A stretch of 64,000 bases of DNA from CAVVSD01 sp963750895 (GCA_963750895.1 CAVVSD010000006.1:1054001-1118000), one strand, 5' to 3'. Positions 42,601 through 54,168 are shown, counted from the first letter of the stretch. Made by a program: numbers and translations. The notes: a model not told the origin generated them from the sequence alone.

Positions 42601-43563
42601 ATGGACCTCTCGCTGTTCTTCGCAGGCACCTCCGCATCCGCGCCCTCGGCGCGCCGCGGCATGCCCGCGCTGCTGGTGCGTCGTGGCGGCGACCGGATCC
42701 TCTTCGACTGCGGCGAGGGCACGCAGCGCCAGCTCACCCGCTCGGTCGGCCTCGCGGACATCACCGACGTCTTCATCACGCACCTGCACGCCGACCACTG
42801 GCTCGGTCTGCCGGGGATGCTCAAGACGTTCGAGCTGCGCGAGCGCGAGCGGCCGCTCACCGTGCACGGGCCGCCGCCGCTGAAGGCGGTCATGGAGCGG
42901 ATGCGGCCGATCTTCGGGCGCCCCGCCTACGGGCTGCATCTCGTCGAGCTCGAGCCCGGCCAGGCGATCGAGCGCGACGGCTACCAGGTCGTCCCGTACC
43001 CGGTCCGCCACCGCGGCCCGGCGCTCGGCTACGCGCTCGTCGAGCCGCCGCGACCGGGGCGCTTCGACGTGGAGATGGCCCGTCGCCTGGGGGTGACCGA
43101 GGGCCCCGCGTTCGGGCGCCTGCAGCGGGGCGAGGTCGTCGACGGCGTGCATCCCGACCAGGTCGTCGGACCCGACCGCCCGGGCCGGAAGATCGTCGTC
43201 ACCGGCGACACACGCCCGACGGACGCTACCGTGGTGGCCGCTCACGGCGCCGACGTCCTCGTCCACGAGGCCACGTTCGCGCACGAGGACGCGGCCCGCG
43301 CGTCGCAGACCGGCCACAGCACGGCACGGCAGGCGGCGCAGGTCGCGGCGGACGCAGAGGTCGCCATGCTCGCACTCACCCACATCTCCACGCGCTACCC
43401 CGCAGGTCGCCTGCGCGACGAGGCGCGCGCCGTGTTCCCCGGCGCGATCGTCCCGCACGACTTCGACACGATCGACATCCCGTTCGCCGAGAAGGGCGAC
43501 CCGGAGCTCATCCGCTGGGACGCCGACCGCCGACCGGCCGCCGGCGTCGCGACAGGCTCATGA
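42601..43563 (+). CDS. rnz: ribonuclease Z (tRNase Z)
   Basis: 320 aa metallo-beta-lactamase-fold nuclease that trims tRNA 3' trailers. Diagnostic residues: RILFDCGEGTQRQL, the zinc motif HLHADH at residues 61-66, later VVTGDTRPT with the bridging Asp, and LTHISTRY with the final His region. It fits the short, bacterial form. Its stop overlaps the ATG of the PASTA gene (ATGA). Confidence 0.85.
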   Translation: MDLSLFFAGTSASAPSARRGMPALLVRRGGDRILFDCGEGTQRQLTRSVGLADITDVFITHLHADHWLGLPGMLKTFELRERERPLTVHGPPPLKAVMERMRPIFGRPAYGLHLVELEPGQAIERDGYQVVPYPVRHRGPALGYALVEPPRPGRFDVEMARRLGVTEGPAFGRLQRGEVVDGVHPDQVVGPDRPGRKIVVTGDTRPTDATVVAAHGADVLVHEATFAHEDAARASQTGHSTARQAAQVAADAEVAMLALTHISTRYPAGRLRDEARAVFPGAIVPHDFDTIDIPFAEKGDPELIRWDADRRPAAGVATGS

Positions 43564-43943
43564 GGCTCTCCGCTCCCACCTGGCCGACCGTCATCCTCGG
43601 CGTCGCGTGCGGCGTGCTCTTCGGCGCGCTCCTGGCGATCGTGGTCAACGGCGACGACGCGCCGGCCGCCGCGCAGCCGAAGACGATCACCGTCGCGAAG
43701 ACCGTCACCGCACCGCCGGTGACGACGCCGGGGACGGTCATCGTCCGGACGCTCGTGCCCGATCTCGTCGGCGTGCAGATCGACGTCGCCAAGCAGCGGC
43801 TGGCGGCCCGCAAGTTCGAGGCCGACATCCAGGGCGGAGGCGTCTTCAAGGAGATGTTCTCCACCCTCCACGTCGTGAAGCAGACCCCGAAGCCCGGGAC
43901 CTACCTCGAGCAGGGCTCCGTGGTCCGCATCACCGTGGAGTAG
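43560..43943 (+). CDS. membrane-anchored single PASTA domain protein
   Basis: 127 aa: one N-terminal TM helix (TVILGVACGVLFGALLAIVV), a Thr/Pro/Val linker, and one PASTA domain (VPDLVGVQIDVAKQRLAARK, KQTPKPGTYLEQGSVVRITV). PASTA domains bind peptidoglycan or lipid II-like ligands in PknB and PBPs; here no kinase or transpeptidase is attached. Coupled to rnz by ATGA. Its 3' end overlaps the convergent YtoQ gene by 14 bp. Confidence 0.8.
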   Translation: MRLSAPTWPTVILGVACGVLFGALLAIVVNGDDAPAAAQPKTITVAKTVTAPPVTTPGTVIVRTLVPDLVGVQIDVAKQRLAARKFEADIQGGGVFKEMFSTLHVVKQTPKPGTYLEQGSVVRITVE

Positions 43944-44400
43944 CGACCGCGGGCAGCAGCCCGTGCAGCGCGTAGCGCAGGATGTCGACGACCTGCTCGG
44001 GCTCCCGGGCGACGGCCAGCGCCGCGCGGTCGACCTCCTTGAGCGCGTGGTCGTGCTCCTCGGGGTGCAGGACGACGAGCGGCTTGCCGAGCGCCGCCGC
44101 GTAGCCCGCGTCGAACGCGGCGTTCCACTGGCGGTACTGCTCGCCGAAGCGCACGACGACGACGTCCGCGCGCTCGAGCAGCGTGCGGGTGCGGATGGCG
44201 TTGACCCCGGCGCCGAGGTTGTCCTTCCAGAACGGGCGCTCCTGCTCGCCGAGGATCGCGACACCGGCGTTGTCGGAGGCGGAGTGGTCGGTCACGGGGG
44301 CGCCGAACTCGACGTCGAGGCCGGCGTCGGCCGCACCGCGCTCGATGCGCTCGCGCCAGTCGGTGTGGATCTCGCCACTCAGGTACACATTCAGGGCCAT
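43930..44400 (-). CDS. YtoQ-family protein
   Basis: 156 aa. MALNVYLSGEIHTDWRERI, GAPVTDHSASDNAGVAILGE and ERADVVVVRFGEQYRQWNAAFDAG are the hallmark blocks of YtoQ proteins, related to nucleoside 2-deoxyribosyltransferases (Rossmann-like with an IHTDW motif). Enzymatic activity has not been established for the family. Confidence 0.8.
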   Translation of the reverse strand: MALNVYLSGEIHTDWRERIERGAADAGLDVEFGAPVTDHSASDNAGVAILGEQERPFWKDNLGAGVNAIRTRTLLERADVVVVRFGEQYRQWNAAFDAGYAAALGKPLVVLHPEEHDHALKEVDRAALAVAREPEQVVDILRYALHGLLPAVATPR

Positions 44401-44421
44401 GACCGCGAGGCTAGACGAGGC

Positions 44422-45141
44422 CTGACCCTCGCGCCGTTCAACGCGCTCAGCGATCCACGACTCCTCGCGGACCTCGCGGCCCGCGCCGAGGACCGGGGCT
44501 GGGACGCCGTGTTCCTGTGGGACCACATCGTCTACTCGCCGCCCGCGAAGGCGGTCGCCGACCCGTGGGTCGCGATGGGGGCGATGGCGATGACCACCGA
44601 GCGGGTCCTGCTCGGCCCGATGGTCACGCCGCCGGGGCGCCGCCGCCCGCAGAAGCTCTCGCGCGAGGCGGTGACGCTCGACCACCTGAGCGGCGGCCGG
44701 CTGATCCTCGGGCTGGGGCTCGGGGCGGACAAGCACGGGGAGCTCAGCCCGTTCGGCGACCCGTCCGAGCCCAAGGAGCTCGCCCGCCGCCTGGACGACA
44801 CGCTGGAGAAGCTGCCGCGCTGGTGGGCCGGCGAGCTCGAGCCGCGCCCGCTCCAGCAGCCGCGCATCCCGATCTGGCTCGCCGGGCGCTACCCCAACCG
44901 CCGGCCGTTGCGCCGCGCCGCGAACTGGGACGGGTACTTCGTCATCGACCTGACCGGCCCCGAGGCGCTCGAGGAGCTGGCCGCCGAGCTGCCCGGCCCG
45001 CCGTTCGAGCTCGTGACGGACATCGAGCCCGGCGACGACCCCGCGCCGTGGGTGGCCGCGGGCGCGACGTGGGTGCTCACGTCGTTCGGCCCGGATCCCG
45101 ACCCCGACGAGCTGCGCGAGACGATCGACGCCGGGCCGTGA
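44422..45141 (+). CDS. LLM-class flavin-dependent oxidoreductase
   Basis: About 239 aa. AEDRGWDAVFLWDHIVYSPP, VLLGPMVTPPGRRRPQKLSR and DHLSGGRLILGLGLGAD are typical of F420- or FMN-dependent luciferase-like monooxygenases. Homologues usually start M-RRGLTLAPF; here that stretch is encoded but no ATG, GTG or TTG lies at the expected place. A CTG at 44422 or a GTG at 44365, which would overlap YtoQ antisense, are the options. Stops of this gene and the next are back-to-back in TGATCA. Confidence 0.8.
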   Translation: MTLAPFNALSDPRLLADLAARAEDRGWDAVFLWDHIVYSPPAKAVADPWVAMGAMAMTTERVLLGPMVTPPGRRRPQKLSREAVTLDHLSGGRLILGLGLGADKHGELSPFGDPSEPKELARRLDDTLEKLPRWWAGELEPRPLQQPRIPIWLAGRYPNRRPLRRAANWDGYFVIDLTGPEALEELAAELPGPPFELVTDIEPGDDPAPWVAAGATWVLTSFGPDPDPDELRETIDAGP

Positions 45142-45351
45142 TCAGCCCCGCAGCGTGCGGACGGCGTCGCGCCCGGCCTGCGCCAGGTAGACCAGGCTGA
45201 GCGCGAGGAACGCCGCGCCCACGAGCGCACGAACCTGCTCCTCGGTCAGCGGCGTGTGGCGGCCGGCGGGCCGTGCGACGGTGTCGCCGACCTTCGCGCG
45301 CCAGCCACGGAGGCCGGTCGCGCCGAGACGGATGGGGGTAGAGGTGCTCAC
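45142..45351 (-). CDS. small membrane-associated protein, 69 aa
   Basis: GTG start at 45351: STSTPIRLGATGLRGWRAKV, then HTPLTEEQVRALVGAAFLAL and SLVYLAQAGRDAVRTLRG. One possible C-terminal membrane helix. Family not recognised. Divergent from the SnoaL-like gene. Confidence 0.4.
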   Translation of the reverse strand: MSTSTPIRLGATGLRGWRAKVGDTVARPAGRHTPLTEEQVRALVGAAFLALSLVYLAQAGRDAVRTLRG

Positions 45352-45388
45352 GTGATGAGTCCGTACCCGCGGACGAGTCATCACCCAC

Positions 45389-45721
45389 ATGAACCACATC
45401 GACGCCGTCAAGGCCAGCTACACCGCCTTCGTCACCGCCGACCGCGATCTCATCGAGTCGCTGCTCGCCGACGACCTCGTCTTCTCCGCGCCGCCCGACG
45501 TCGGCATCGACCGCGCGACCTACTTCGAGCGCTGCTGGCCGGGTGCGGGCGGCACCGAGCGCTTCGACTACGTCCGCCTCGCGGAGGTCGGCGACGAGGT
45601 CCTCGTGACCTACGAGGCGACCCGCCCGGACGGCACCCGCTTCCGCAACACGGAGATCTTCGGATTCGAGGGCGAGCGGATCGCCTCGATCGAGGTCTAC
45701 TTCGGGTGGGACCTGGTCTGA
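45389..45721 (+). CDS. SnoaL-like / NTF2-fold protein
   Basis: 110 aa. AVKASYTAFVTADRDLIESL, LLADDLVFSAPPDVGIDRAT, YVRLAEVGDEVLVTYEA and IASIEVYFGWDLV outline the cone-shaped NTF2 fold of the SnoaL group, often small isomerases or hydrolases, or orphan ligand binders. No assigned substrate. Confidence 0.8.
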   Translation: MNHIDAVKASYTAFVTADRDLIESLLADDLVFSAPPDVGIDRATYFERCWPGAGGTERFDYVRLAEVGDEVLVTYEATRPDGTRFRNTEIFGFEGERIASIEVYFGWDLV

Positions 45722-45761
45722 GCCGTCGGCACCCGGTGCTACGTTCCTGCACGACATCGCC

Positions 45762-45794
45762 CCTTCAAACCGGTCCCGTGAGGCCGGAAAGGAG
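45762..45794 (+). promoter_or_regulatory. PyrR-binding hairpin sequestering the pyrR ribosome binding site
   Basis: CCTT (45762-45765) can pair with AAGG (45789-45792) and CCGG (45770-45773) with CCGG (45784-45787), leaving the loop TCCCGTGAGG. This purine-rich loop resembles known PyrR binding loops. AAGGAG (45789-45794), the ribosome binding site for pyrR 12 nt later, is partly in the stem. Inference: PyrR bound to UMP or UTP stabilises the hairpin and lowers translation of the pyr operon, as proposed for mycobacteria. Confidence 0.7.
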
Positions 45795-45806
45795 CACACG
45801 CAGACC

Positions 45807-46358
45807 ATGCCTGACGCGAAGGTCGTCCTGGACAGGGACGACGTGCGGCGCACCCTCGTGCGGATCGCGCACGAGATCGTGGAGAAGACGCCCGAGCCGG
45901 AGCTGCTCGCGCTCGTCGGGATCCATCGCCGCGGCGCCTTCCTCGCCGCCCGCCTGAAGGACCAGCTCGACGAGCTGCTCGCCGCCGACGTCCCGCTCGG
46001 CGACATCGACATCGCCTTCTACCGCGACGACCTCCGCAGCCGCTCCGGCGCGCCCGTCGTCCACGCCAGCCACGTCGACTTCGACGTCGACGGGCGCACG
46101 ATCGTCATCGTCGACGACGTCCTCTACACCGGCCGCACGGTGCGCGCCGCGATCGAGGCGCTCTTCGACTACGGCCGCCCCGGGCGCATCCAGCTCGCCG
46201 TCCTCGCGGACCGCGGCCACCGCGAGCTGCCGTTCCGCCCCGACTACGTCGGCAAGAACCTCCCGACCTCCAAGCAGGAGCGCGTGAACGTCCGCGTCGA
46301 GGAGCTCGACGGGGTCGACGAGGTCGCCATCACGGAGCTCCAGGAGGTCGCCGCATGA
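45807..46358 (+). CDS. pyrR: bifunctional pyrimidine regulator PyrR / uracil phosphoribosyltransferase
   Basis: 183 aa. Carries the PRPP loop TIVIVDDVLYTGRTVRAA (about 98-115) and the PyrR-type N-terminus LDRDDVRRTLVRIAHEIVEK, LVGIHRRGAFLA. PyrR senses UMP/UTP and binds pyr mRNA; it also has weak UPRTase activity. First gene of the pyr operon, behind its likely own target hairpin. Overlaps pyrB by ATGA. Confidence 0.92.
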   Translation: MPDAKVVLDRDDVRRTLVRIAHEIVEKTPEPELLALVGIHRRGAFLAARLKDQLDELLAADVPLGDIDIAFYRDDLRSRSGAPVVHASHVDFDVDGRTIVIVDDVLYTGRTVRAAIEALFDYGRPGRIQLAVLADRGHRELPFRPDYVGKNLPTSKQERVNVRVEELDGVDEVAITELQEVAA

Positions 46359-47293
46359 GGCACCTGCTGTCGATCGCCGATCTGACGCGCGAGGACATCG
46401 AGCGCATCCTGGACCGCGCCGCCGCCTTCGAGCAGATCGCCGACCGCGAGGTCAAGAAGGTCCCGGCGCTGCGCGGGCGCACCGTCCTGAACCTCTTCTA
46501 CGAGGCGTCCACGCGGACGCGCTCGTCCTTCGAGCTCGCGGCCAAGCGCCTGAGCGCCGACGTCGTGAACTTCGCGGCCAGCGGCTCGAGCGTCGAGAAG
46601 GGCGAGTCGCTGAAGGACACCGTCCTGACGCTCGGCGCGCACTCGCCCGACGCGATCGTCATCCGCAGCCCGCACGCGGGCGCCGCCGCGCTCGTCGCCG
46701 GGTGGACGAGCGCCTCGGTCGTCAACGCCGGGGACGGCAAGCACGAGCACCCGACGCAGGCCCTCCTCGACGTGCACACGCTGCGCTCGAAGCTCGGCGG
46801 CATCGACGGGCGCTCGATCTGGATCGTCGGCGACATCGCGCACTCGCGCGTCGCGCGCTCGAACATCCTCGCCTTCCGCGCCATGGGCGCGCACGTCACG
46901 CTCGTCGGCCCGCCGACGCTCATGCCGCGCGACATCGAGGCCCTCGGCTGCGACGTGCGCTACGACCTCGACGACCTCCGCGAGGCCGACGTCGTCTACG
47001 CCCTGCGCGTGCAGCGCGAGCGCATGGACGGCAAGGAGCTGCCGTCGCTGCGCGAGTACGCCGCCCGCTACCAGATCAACGGCCGCCGCCTGCACCCGCG
47101 CCAGGTGCTCATGCACCCCGGCCCGGTGAACCGCGGCGTCGAGCTGTCGGGCGAGGTCGTCGACTCGCCGCAGGCCGTCATCACCATGCAGGTGCGCGCC
47201 GGCGTCGTCGTCCGGATGGCGGTGCTCTACGAGCTGCTGGCCGGGACCCGGCTCGACAGCCCGTCGCGGATGCGGGAGCCCCAGCCGGCGTGA
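46355..47293 (+). CDS. pyrB: aspartate carbamoyltransferase catalytic subunit
   Basis: 312 aa. Transfers the carbamoyl group to aspartate, the second step of UMP synthesis. Carbamoyl-phosphate motif STRTRSSFE at about 52-60, GDGKHEHPTQALLD for the interdomain site, SIWIVGDIAHSRVARSN, and HPGPVNRGVEL near the C-terminus. No pyrI regulatory subunit is present, as usual in actinobacteria. Overlaps pyrR and pyrC by 4 nt on each side. Confidence 0.95.
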   Translation: MRHLLSIADLTREDIERILDRAAAFEQIADREVKKVPALRGRTVLNLFYEASTRTRSSFELAAKRLSADVVNFAASGSSVEKGESLKDTVLTLGAHSPDAIVIRSPHAGAAALVAGWTSASVVNAGDGKHEHPTQALLDVHTLRSKLGGIDGRSIWIVGDIAHSRVARSNILAFRAMGAHVTLVGPPTLMPRDIEALGCDVRYDLDDLREADVVYALRVQRERMDGKELPSLREYAARYQINGRRLHPRQVLMHPGPVNRGVELSGEVVDSPQAVITMQVRAGVVVRMAVLYELLAGTRLDSPSRMREPQPA

Positions 47294-48637
47294 GCGCACC
47301 GACCCTCACCCGCGCGCCCGCGCGTCCCGCCACGCTGCTCGTCCGCGGCGCGCACGTCGTCGATCCCGTCGCGCGCATCGACGCGCTGCACGACGTCCTC
47401 ATCCGCGACGGGGAGATCGCCGAGATCGGCGCGCCCGGTCGGCTCGACGCCGGCCCCGGCGCCGAGGTGGTCGACGGGACGGGCAAGCACCTGCTGCCCG
47501 CGTTCGTCGACCCGCACGTGCACCTGCGCACCCCCGGCCAGGAGCACAAGGAGGACCTCGAGACGGGCACCCGCGCCGCCGCCGCGGGCGGCTTCTGCGC
47601 GATCCTCGGGATGGCCAACACGGACCCCGTCGTCGACACCGCGCCGATCCTCGGCGCCCTGCTCGAGGCGGCGGCCCGCGACGCGCGCATCCCGGTCGGC
47701 TTCATGGCGTGCGTCACGCGCGGGATGGACGGCCAGGACCTCACCGAGATGGCCGAGCTGGCGGACGTCGGCGCGTTCGGGTTCACCGACGACGGCCGCC
47801 CGATCGCCGACGCCGGCGTCATGCGTCGCGCGCTGCAGTACCAGCGCCTCGCCGGCCGCGTCATCGCGCTGCACGAGGAGGACATGTCGCTGTCCGGCTC
47901 GGGCGCGATGCACGAGGGCGCGGTCAGCGCCCGCCTCGGCGTCGCGGGGATCCCGAGCGTCTCGGAGTCCACGCTCGTCGCGCGCGACTGCCTCCTCGCC
48001 GGCTACGAGGCCGCCCGCATCCACCTGCAGCACCTGAGCTGCGTCGCCTCCGTCGAGGCGGTCGCCGCCGCGAAGGCCTCCGGCGTGCAGGTGACGTGCG
48101 AGGCCAGCCCGCACCACCTCACGCTCACCGACGAGGACGTGGCCGGCCTCGACACGCGCATGAAGATGAACCCGCCGTTGCGCACCGAGACGGACCGCAA
48201 GGCGCTCATCGACGGCCTGCGCGACGGGACGATCGACTGCATCGCCACCGACCACGCCCCGCACGCGCGCGACGAGAAGGAGGTCGCCTTCGAGCAGGCG
48301 CCGATGGGCACCACCGGGCCTGGAGACCTCCTTCGCCGCGGTGTACACCGAGCTCGTGCTCGGCGGCCTGCTCGGGCTGGACGTCCTCATCGACCGCCTG
48401 TGCTGCGGCGGCGTCCCGTTCGGCATCCCGCAGACCACGATCGCGACGGGGCAGCCCGCGAACGTGACGCTCGTCGACCTGCAGCGCAGGTGGGTCGTGG
48501 GCGAGAACGGCTACGAGAGCCGCTCGGAGAACTGCTGCTTCGCGGGCCGCGAGCTGCAGGGCAAGGTCCTGCTCACCGTCGCCGCCGGTGCCGTCGCCTA
48601 CCGCGAGCGGGCCTTCTCGCTCACCGCCGCCACATGA
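47290..48637 (+). CDS. pyrC: dihydroorotase, interrupted by a 1-nt frameshift
   Basis: About 448 aa after correction. GTG start overlaps the pyrB stop (GTGA). The metal-dependent amidohydrolase is clear: FVDPHVHLRTPGQEHKEDLE with the HxH pair, IHLQHLSCVASVEAV, EASPHHLTLTDEDV and TIDCIATDHAPHARDEKE with the catalytic Asp. Immediately after QAPMGTTG an extra G in the GGGCC run at about 48316-48319 shifts the frame; corrected, it reads LETSFAAVYTELVLGGLLGL to CFAGRELQGKVLLTV. A break here would abolish pyrimidine synthesis. Overlaps carA by ATGA. Confidence 0.9.
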
Positions 48638-49741
48638 CCGCCTACGTGCTCCTCGAGGACGGGACGCGCTTCGACGGCGACGCCGTCGGTGCGGACGCGC
48701 ACGCCGTGGGGGAGGTCGTCTTCACGACCGGCATGAGCGGCTACCAGGAGTCGATGACCGACCCCTCCTTCGCCGGCCAGCTCATCACGTTCACGTACCC
48801 GCACATCGGCAACTACGGCGTGCGGGCGGCGGCGATGGAGTCCGACCGGCCCTGGGCCCGCGCGGCGATCATGCGCGAGGCCAACGACACCGACGACGCG
48901 CCGGGCGCAGAGGACGGCTGGCTGCGCTGGCTGCGGGCCAACGGCATCCCGGCGATCACCGGCGTCGACACGCGGTCGCTCGTCCTGCACATCCGCGACG
49001 AGGGCGCGATGCGCGGCGGCGTGTTCCCGGGCGCGATGCCCGAGACGCAGGCGCGCGAGCTCATCGAGGCCGAGCCGTCGATGGTGGGGCGCGACCTCGT
49101 GCAGGACGTCACGCCCCGCGAGCTCACGATCCACGGCGAGGGCGACGGACCCCGGATCGTCGCCATCGACACCGGCATCAAGGGCTCGATCGTGCGCAAC
49201 TTCACCGAGCGCGGCGCGATCGTCGAGCTGCACCCGGCGCGCACGAGCGCGCAGGAGCTCCTGGCCCGCGGCGGCGACGCGATCTTCCTGGCCAACGGCC
49301 CGGGCGACCCCGCCGCGCTCGGCTACGTCGTCGACACGCTGCGCCAGCTCGTCGGCAGGCAGCCGACGTTCGGCATCTGCCTCGGCCACCAGCTCCTGTG
49401 CCGGGCGGTGGGGCTCGACACCTTCAAGCTCCCGTTCGGCCACCGCGGCGGCAACCACCCCGTCAAGGACCTGGAGACCGGTCGCATCGAGATCACGTCG
49501 CAGAACCACGGCTTCGCGGTCCTCGGGCCGAACGGCGAGCAGCGCATCGAGGCCGACGAGGCCGTGCGCTGGACGACCGACTTCGGCGAGGCGCGCCTCA
49601 GCCACGTGAACCTCTACGACCGGACCGTCGAGGGCCTCACGCTGCTCGACGTCGCCGGCGGCACCGTGCAGTACCACCCCGAGGCGGGCCCGGGCCCGAA
49701 CGACTCCCTGTACCTCTTCGACCGCTTCCTGGAGGCCATCC

Positions 49742-49755
<14 letters not shown>
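48634..49755 (+). CDS. carA: carbamoyl-phosphate synthase small subunit
   Basis: 373 aa. Glutamine amidotransferase subunit that feeds ammonia to CarB. N-terminal domain EVVFTTGMSGYQESMTDPSF, class I GATase domain with nucleophile Cys249 in GICLGHQ, and His348/Glu350 in QYHPEAGPGP. Starts inside the pyrC stop and overlaps carB by 14 nt. Confidence 0.95.
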
Positions 49756-52826
<3,071 letters not shown>

Positions 52827-52852
52827 CCGGCGCCCACAACACTCGTCCCAGC

Positions 52853-52935
52853 GTCGAGGTCCAAGGAAATCCCTGCAAATAGGGCATTTCGCCTCGACCT
52901 GTCTCGATTCCCCTCAAGCTCAGGTGGAGGTCGAG
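52853..52935 (+). promoter_or_regulatory. mutually exclusive stems in the carB-mihF spacer
   Basis: Segment B (CTCGACCT at 52893-52900) can pair with C (AGGTCGAG, 52928-52935, 8 bp) or, shifted by one base (CCTCGAC), with A (GTCGAGG, 52853-52859, 7 bp). A small hairpin CCCT-GCAAAT-AGGG (about 52871-52884) sits between A and B and may end the carB transcript. The layout resembles an attenuator but no ligand or regulator is known. Confidence 0.35.
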
Positions 52936-52956
52936 CCATTTTGCGGCCTTGGGGGG

Positions 52957-52984
52957 TTGTTCGGGCACTGTGAGTATGTAGACT
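52957..52984 (+). promoter_or_regulatory. mihF promoter, leaderless
   Basis: TTGTTC (52957-52962) and TAGACT (52979-52984) are separated by 16 nt. The -10 ends 10 nt before the GTG at 52995 and no ribosome binding site is present. Confidence 0.5.
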
Positions 52985-52994
52985 CGCCGTCCCG

Positions 52995-53336
52995 GTGCCG
53001 CCCGCCCCGAACACCGCCACCAAGCCGCCCGCAGCGCCCGAGCGCTCACTGGCCCAACGCATGGATGCGCTCCAGCGCGCGAACGAGATCCGTTCGAAGC
53101 GTGCGCAGCTCAAGCGCGACCTGAAGGGGTCGCGCACGTCCATCCACCAGCTCCTGCTCGATCCGCCGGAGTGGGTCGAGACCGCCAAGGTCTTCGACAT
53201 GCTCCTCGCGGTCCCGAAGTACGGGCGCGTGAAGGTCAACAAGATCCTGGCCCAGTGCCGGATCTCGCCGAGCAAGACGATCGGCGGGCTCTCCCAGCGG
53301 CAGCGCACGGAGCTCGTCCAGCTCCTCCGCCGATAG
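52995..53336 (+). CDS. mihF: actinobacterial integration host factor mIHF
   Basis: 113 aa. Residues about 18-113 match mIHF: SLAQRMDALQRANEIRSKRA, LLLDPPEWVETAKVFDMLLA and the helix-two-turns-helix DNA-binding part VPKYGRVKVNKILAQCRISP, SKTIGGLSQRQRTELVQLL. It is a sequence-tolerant nucleoid protein, essential in mycobacteria. GTG start; leaderless. Placement before gmk-rpoZ-coaBC is the classical actinobacterial order. Confidence 0.92.
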   Translation: MPPAPNTATKPPAAPERSLAQRMDALQRANEIRSKRAQLKRDLKGSRTSIHQLLLDPPEWVETAKVFDMLLAVPKYGRVKVNKILAQCRISPSKTIGGLSQRQRTELVQLLRR

Positions 53337-53884
53337 CGGGCGCGGTCGTCATCACCGGCCCCTCGGGGGTCGGGAAGGGCACGCTGATCCGGAGCCTGCT
53401 GGACCGGATCCCCGACCTGGGGCTCGCGGTGTCCGCCACGACGCGCCGTCCGCGGCCGGGCGAGACGCACGGCGTCGACTACTGGTTCCTCTCCGACGAG
53501 GAGTTCGACGAGCGCGTACGCGCCGGGGAGTTCGTCGAGCACGCCGAGTACTCGGGTCGTCGCTACGGAACCCTCAGGTCGGAGCTCGAGACTCGCGGAT
53601 CGGCCGGCCGGCCGGTCGTGCTGGAGATCGAGGTGCAGGGCGCGCGGCAGGTCAGGGCCGCGATGCCGGAGATGGTCCAGGTCTTCATCGCGCCGCCCTC
53701 GCGCGACGCGCTGCGCGCGCGACTCATCGGTCGCGGCACCGACGACCCCGATCAGGTCGAGCGCCGGCTCGCGACCGCCGAGCGCGAGCTGGAGGCGCAG
53801 GGCGAGTTCACGCGCGTGGTGATCAACGACCGCCTGGAGGACGCCGTGGACGAGCTCGAGGCGATCGTGCGCAGCGCGATCTGA
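53333..53884 (+). CDS. gmk: guanylate kinase
   Basis: About 183 aa. Phosphorylates GMP to GDP. P-loop GPSGVGKGTL, GMP-binding SATTRRPRPGETHGVDYWFL, EFVEHAEYSGRRYGT, EIEVQGARQV and the lid RLIGRGTDDPDQVERRLATA are intact. The expected N-terminus (xGxVVITGPSG) has no ATG, GTG or TTG; an ATA at 53333 overlaps the mihF stop (ATAG). The next in-frame candidate is a GTG about 25 codons earlier, at about 53255, inside mihF. I list ATA as the probable start. Confidence 0.85.
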   Translation: MAGAVVITGPSGVGKGTLIRSLLDRIPDLGLAVSATTRRPRPGETHGVDYWFLSDEEFDERVRAGEFVEHAEYSGRRYGTLRSELETRGSAGRPVVLEIEVQGARQVRAAMPEMVQVFIAPPSRDALRARLIGRGTDDPDQVERRLATAERELEAQGEFTRVVINDRLEDAVDELEAIVRSAI

Positions 53885-53902
53885 GCCGGCCGGAAAGCCC
53901 GG

Positions 53903-53908
53903 TAGAAT
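53903..53908 (+). promoter_or_regulatory. TAGAAT -10 element, leaderless start of rpoZ
   Basis: TAGAAT ends 7 nt before the rpoZ ATG at 53916; no ribosome binding site. One of the best matches to the -10 consensus in the window. Confidence 0.5.
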
Positions 53909-53915
53909 CCTGGGA

Positions 53916-54143
53916 ATGATCTCTCCCCGTATCGATCGTCTGCTCACCCAGGTGGACTCCAACTACGCCTCGGTGATCGTGGCCGCCAAGCGCGCCCGGC
54001 AGATCAACTCGTACTACCACAACCTCGGGGAGGGGACGTTCGACGAGTTCCCGCCGCCCATGGTGGACTCGGCGTCCAAGAACTACCTGACGATCGCTCT
54101 CGAGGAAGTCGCCGAGGGCAAGCTGAAGTACCACTACCGCTAG
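53916..54143 (+). CDS. rpoZ: RNA polymerase omega subunit
   Basis: 75 aa. ISPRIDRLLTQVDSNYASVI, VAAKRARQINSYYHNLGEG and KNYLTIALEEVAEGKLKY are characteristic of actinobacterial omega, which assists assembly of the beta' subunit. Lies between gmk and coaBC, the conserved order. Confidence 0.93.
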   Translation: MISPRIDRLLTQVDSNYASVIVAAKRARQINSYYHNLGEGTFDEFPPPMVDSASKNYLTIALEEVAEGKLKYHYR

Positions 54144-54168
54144 GTCCACGGCGACCGGACCCAGGGCG

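Noticed and set aside
45352..45388. Hammerhead-ribozyme-like string (TGATGAGTCCG ... CGGACGAG)
   Set aside because: The strand has GTGATGA instead of the invariant CTGATGA and GAGT instead of GAAA, and lacks a cleavage-site stem; it is explained by an imperfect dyad between two divergent small genes.
48300..48330. Programmed ribosomal frameshift in pyrC
   Set aside because: The site is a GGGCC run without an X-XXY-YYZ slippery heptamer or obvious downstream pseudoknot, and the same kind of 1-nt event recurs in unrelated genes.
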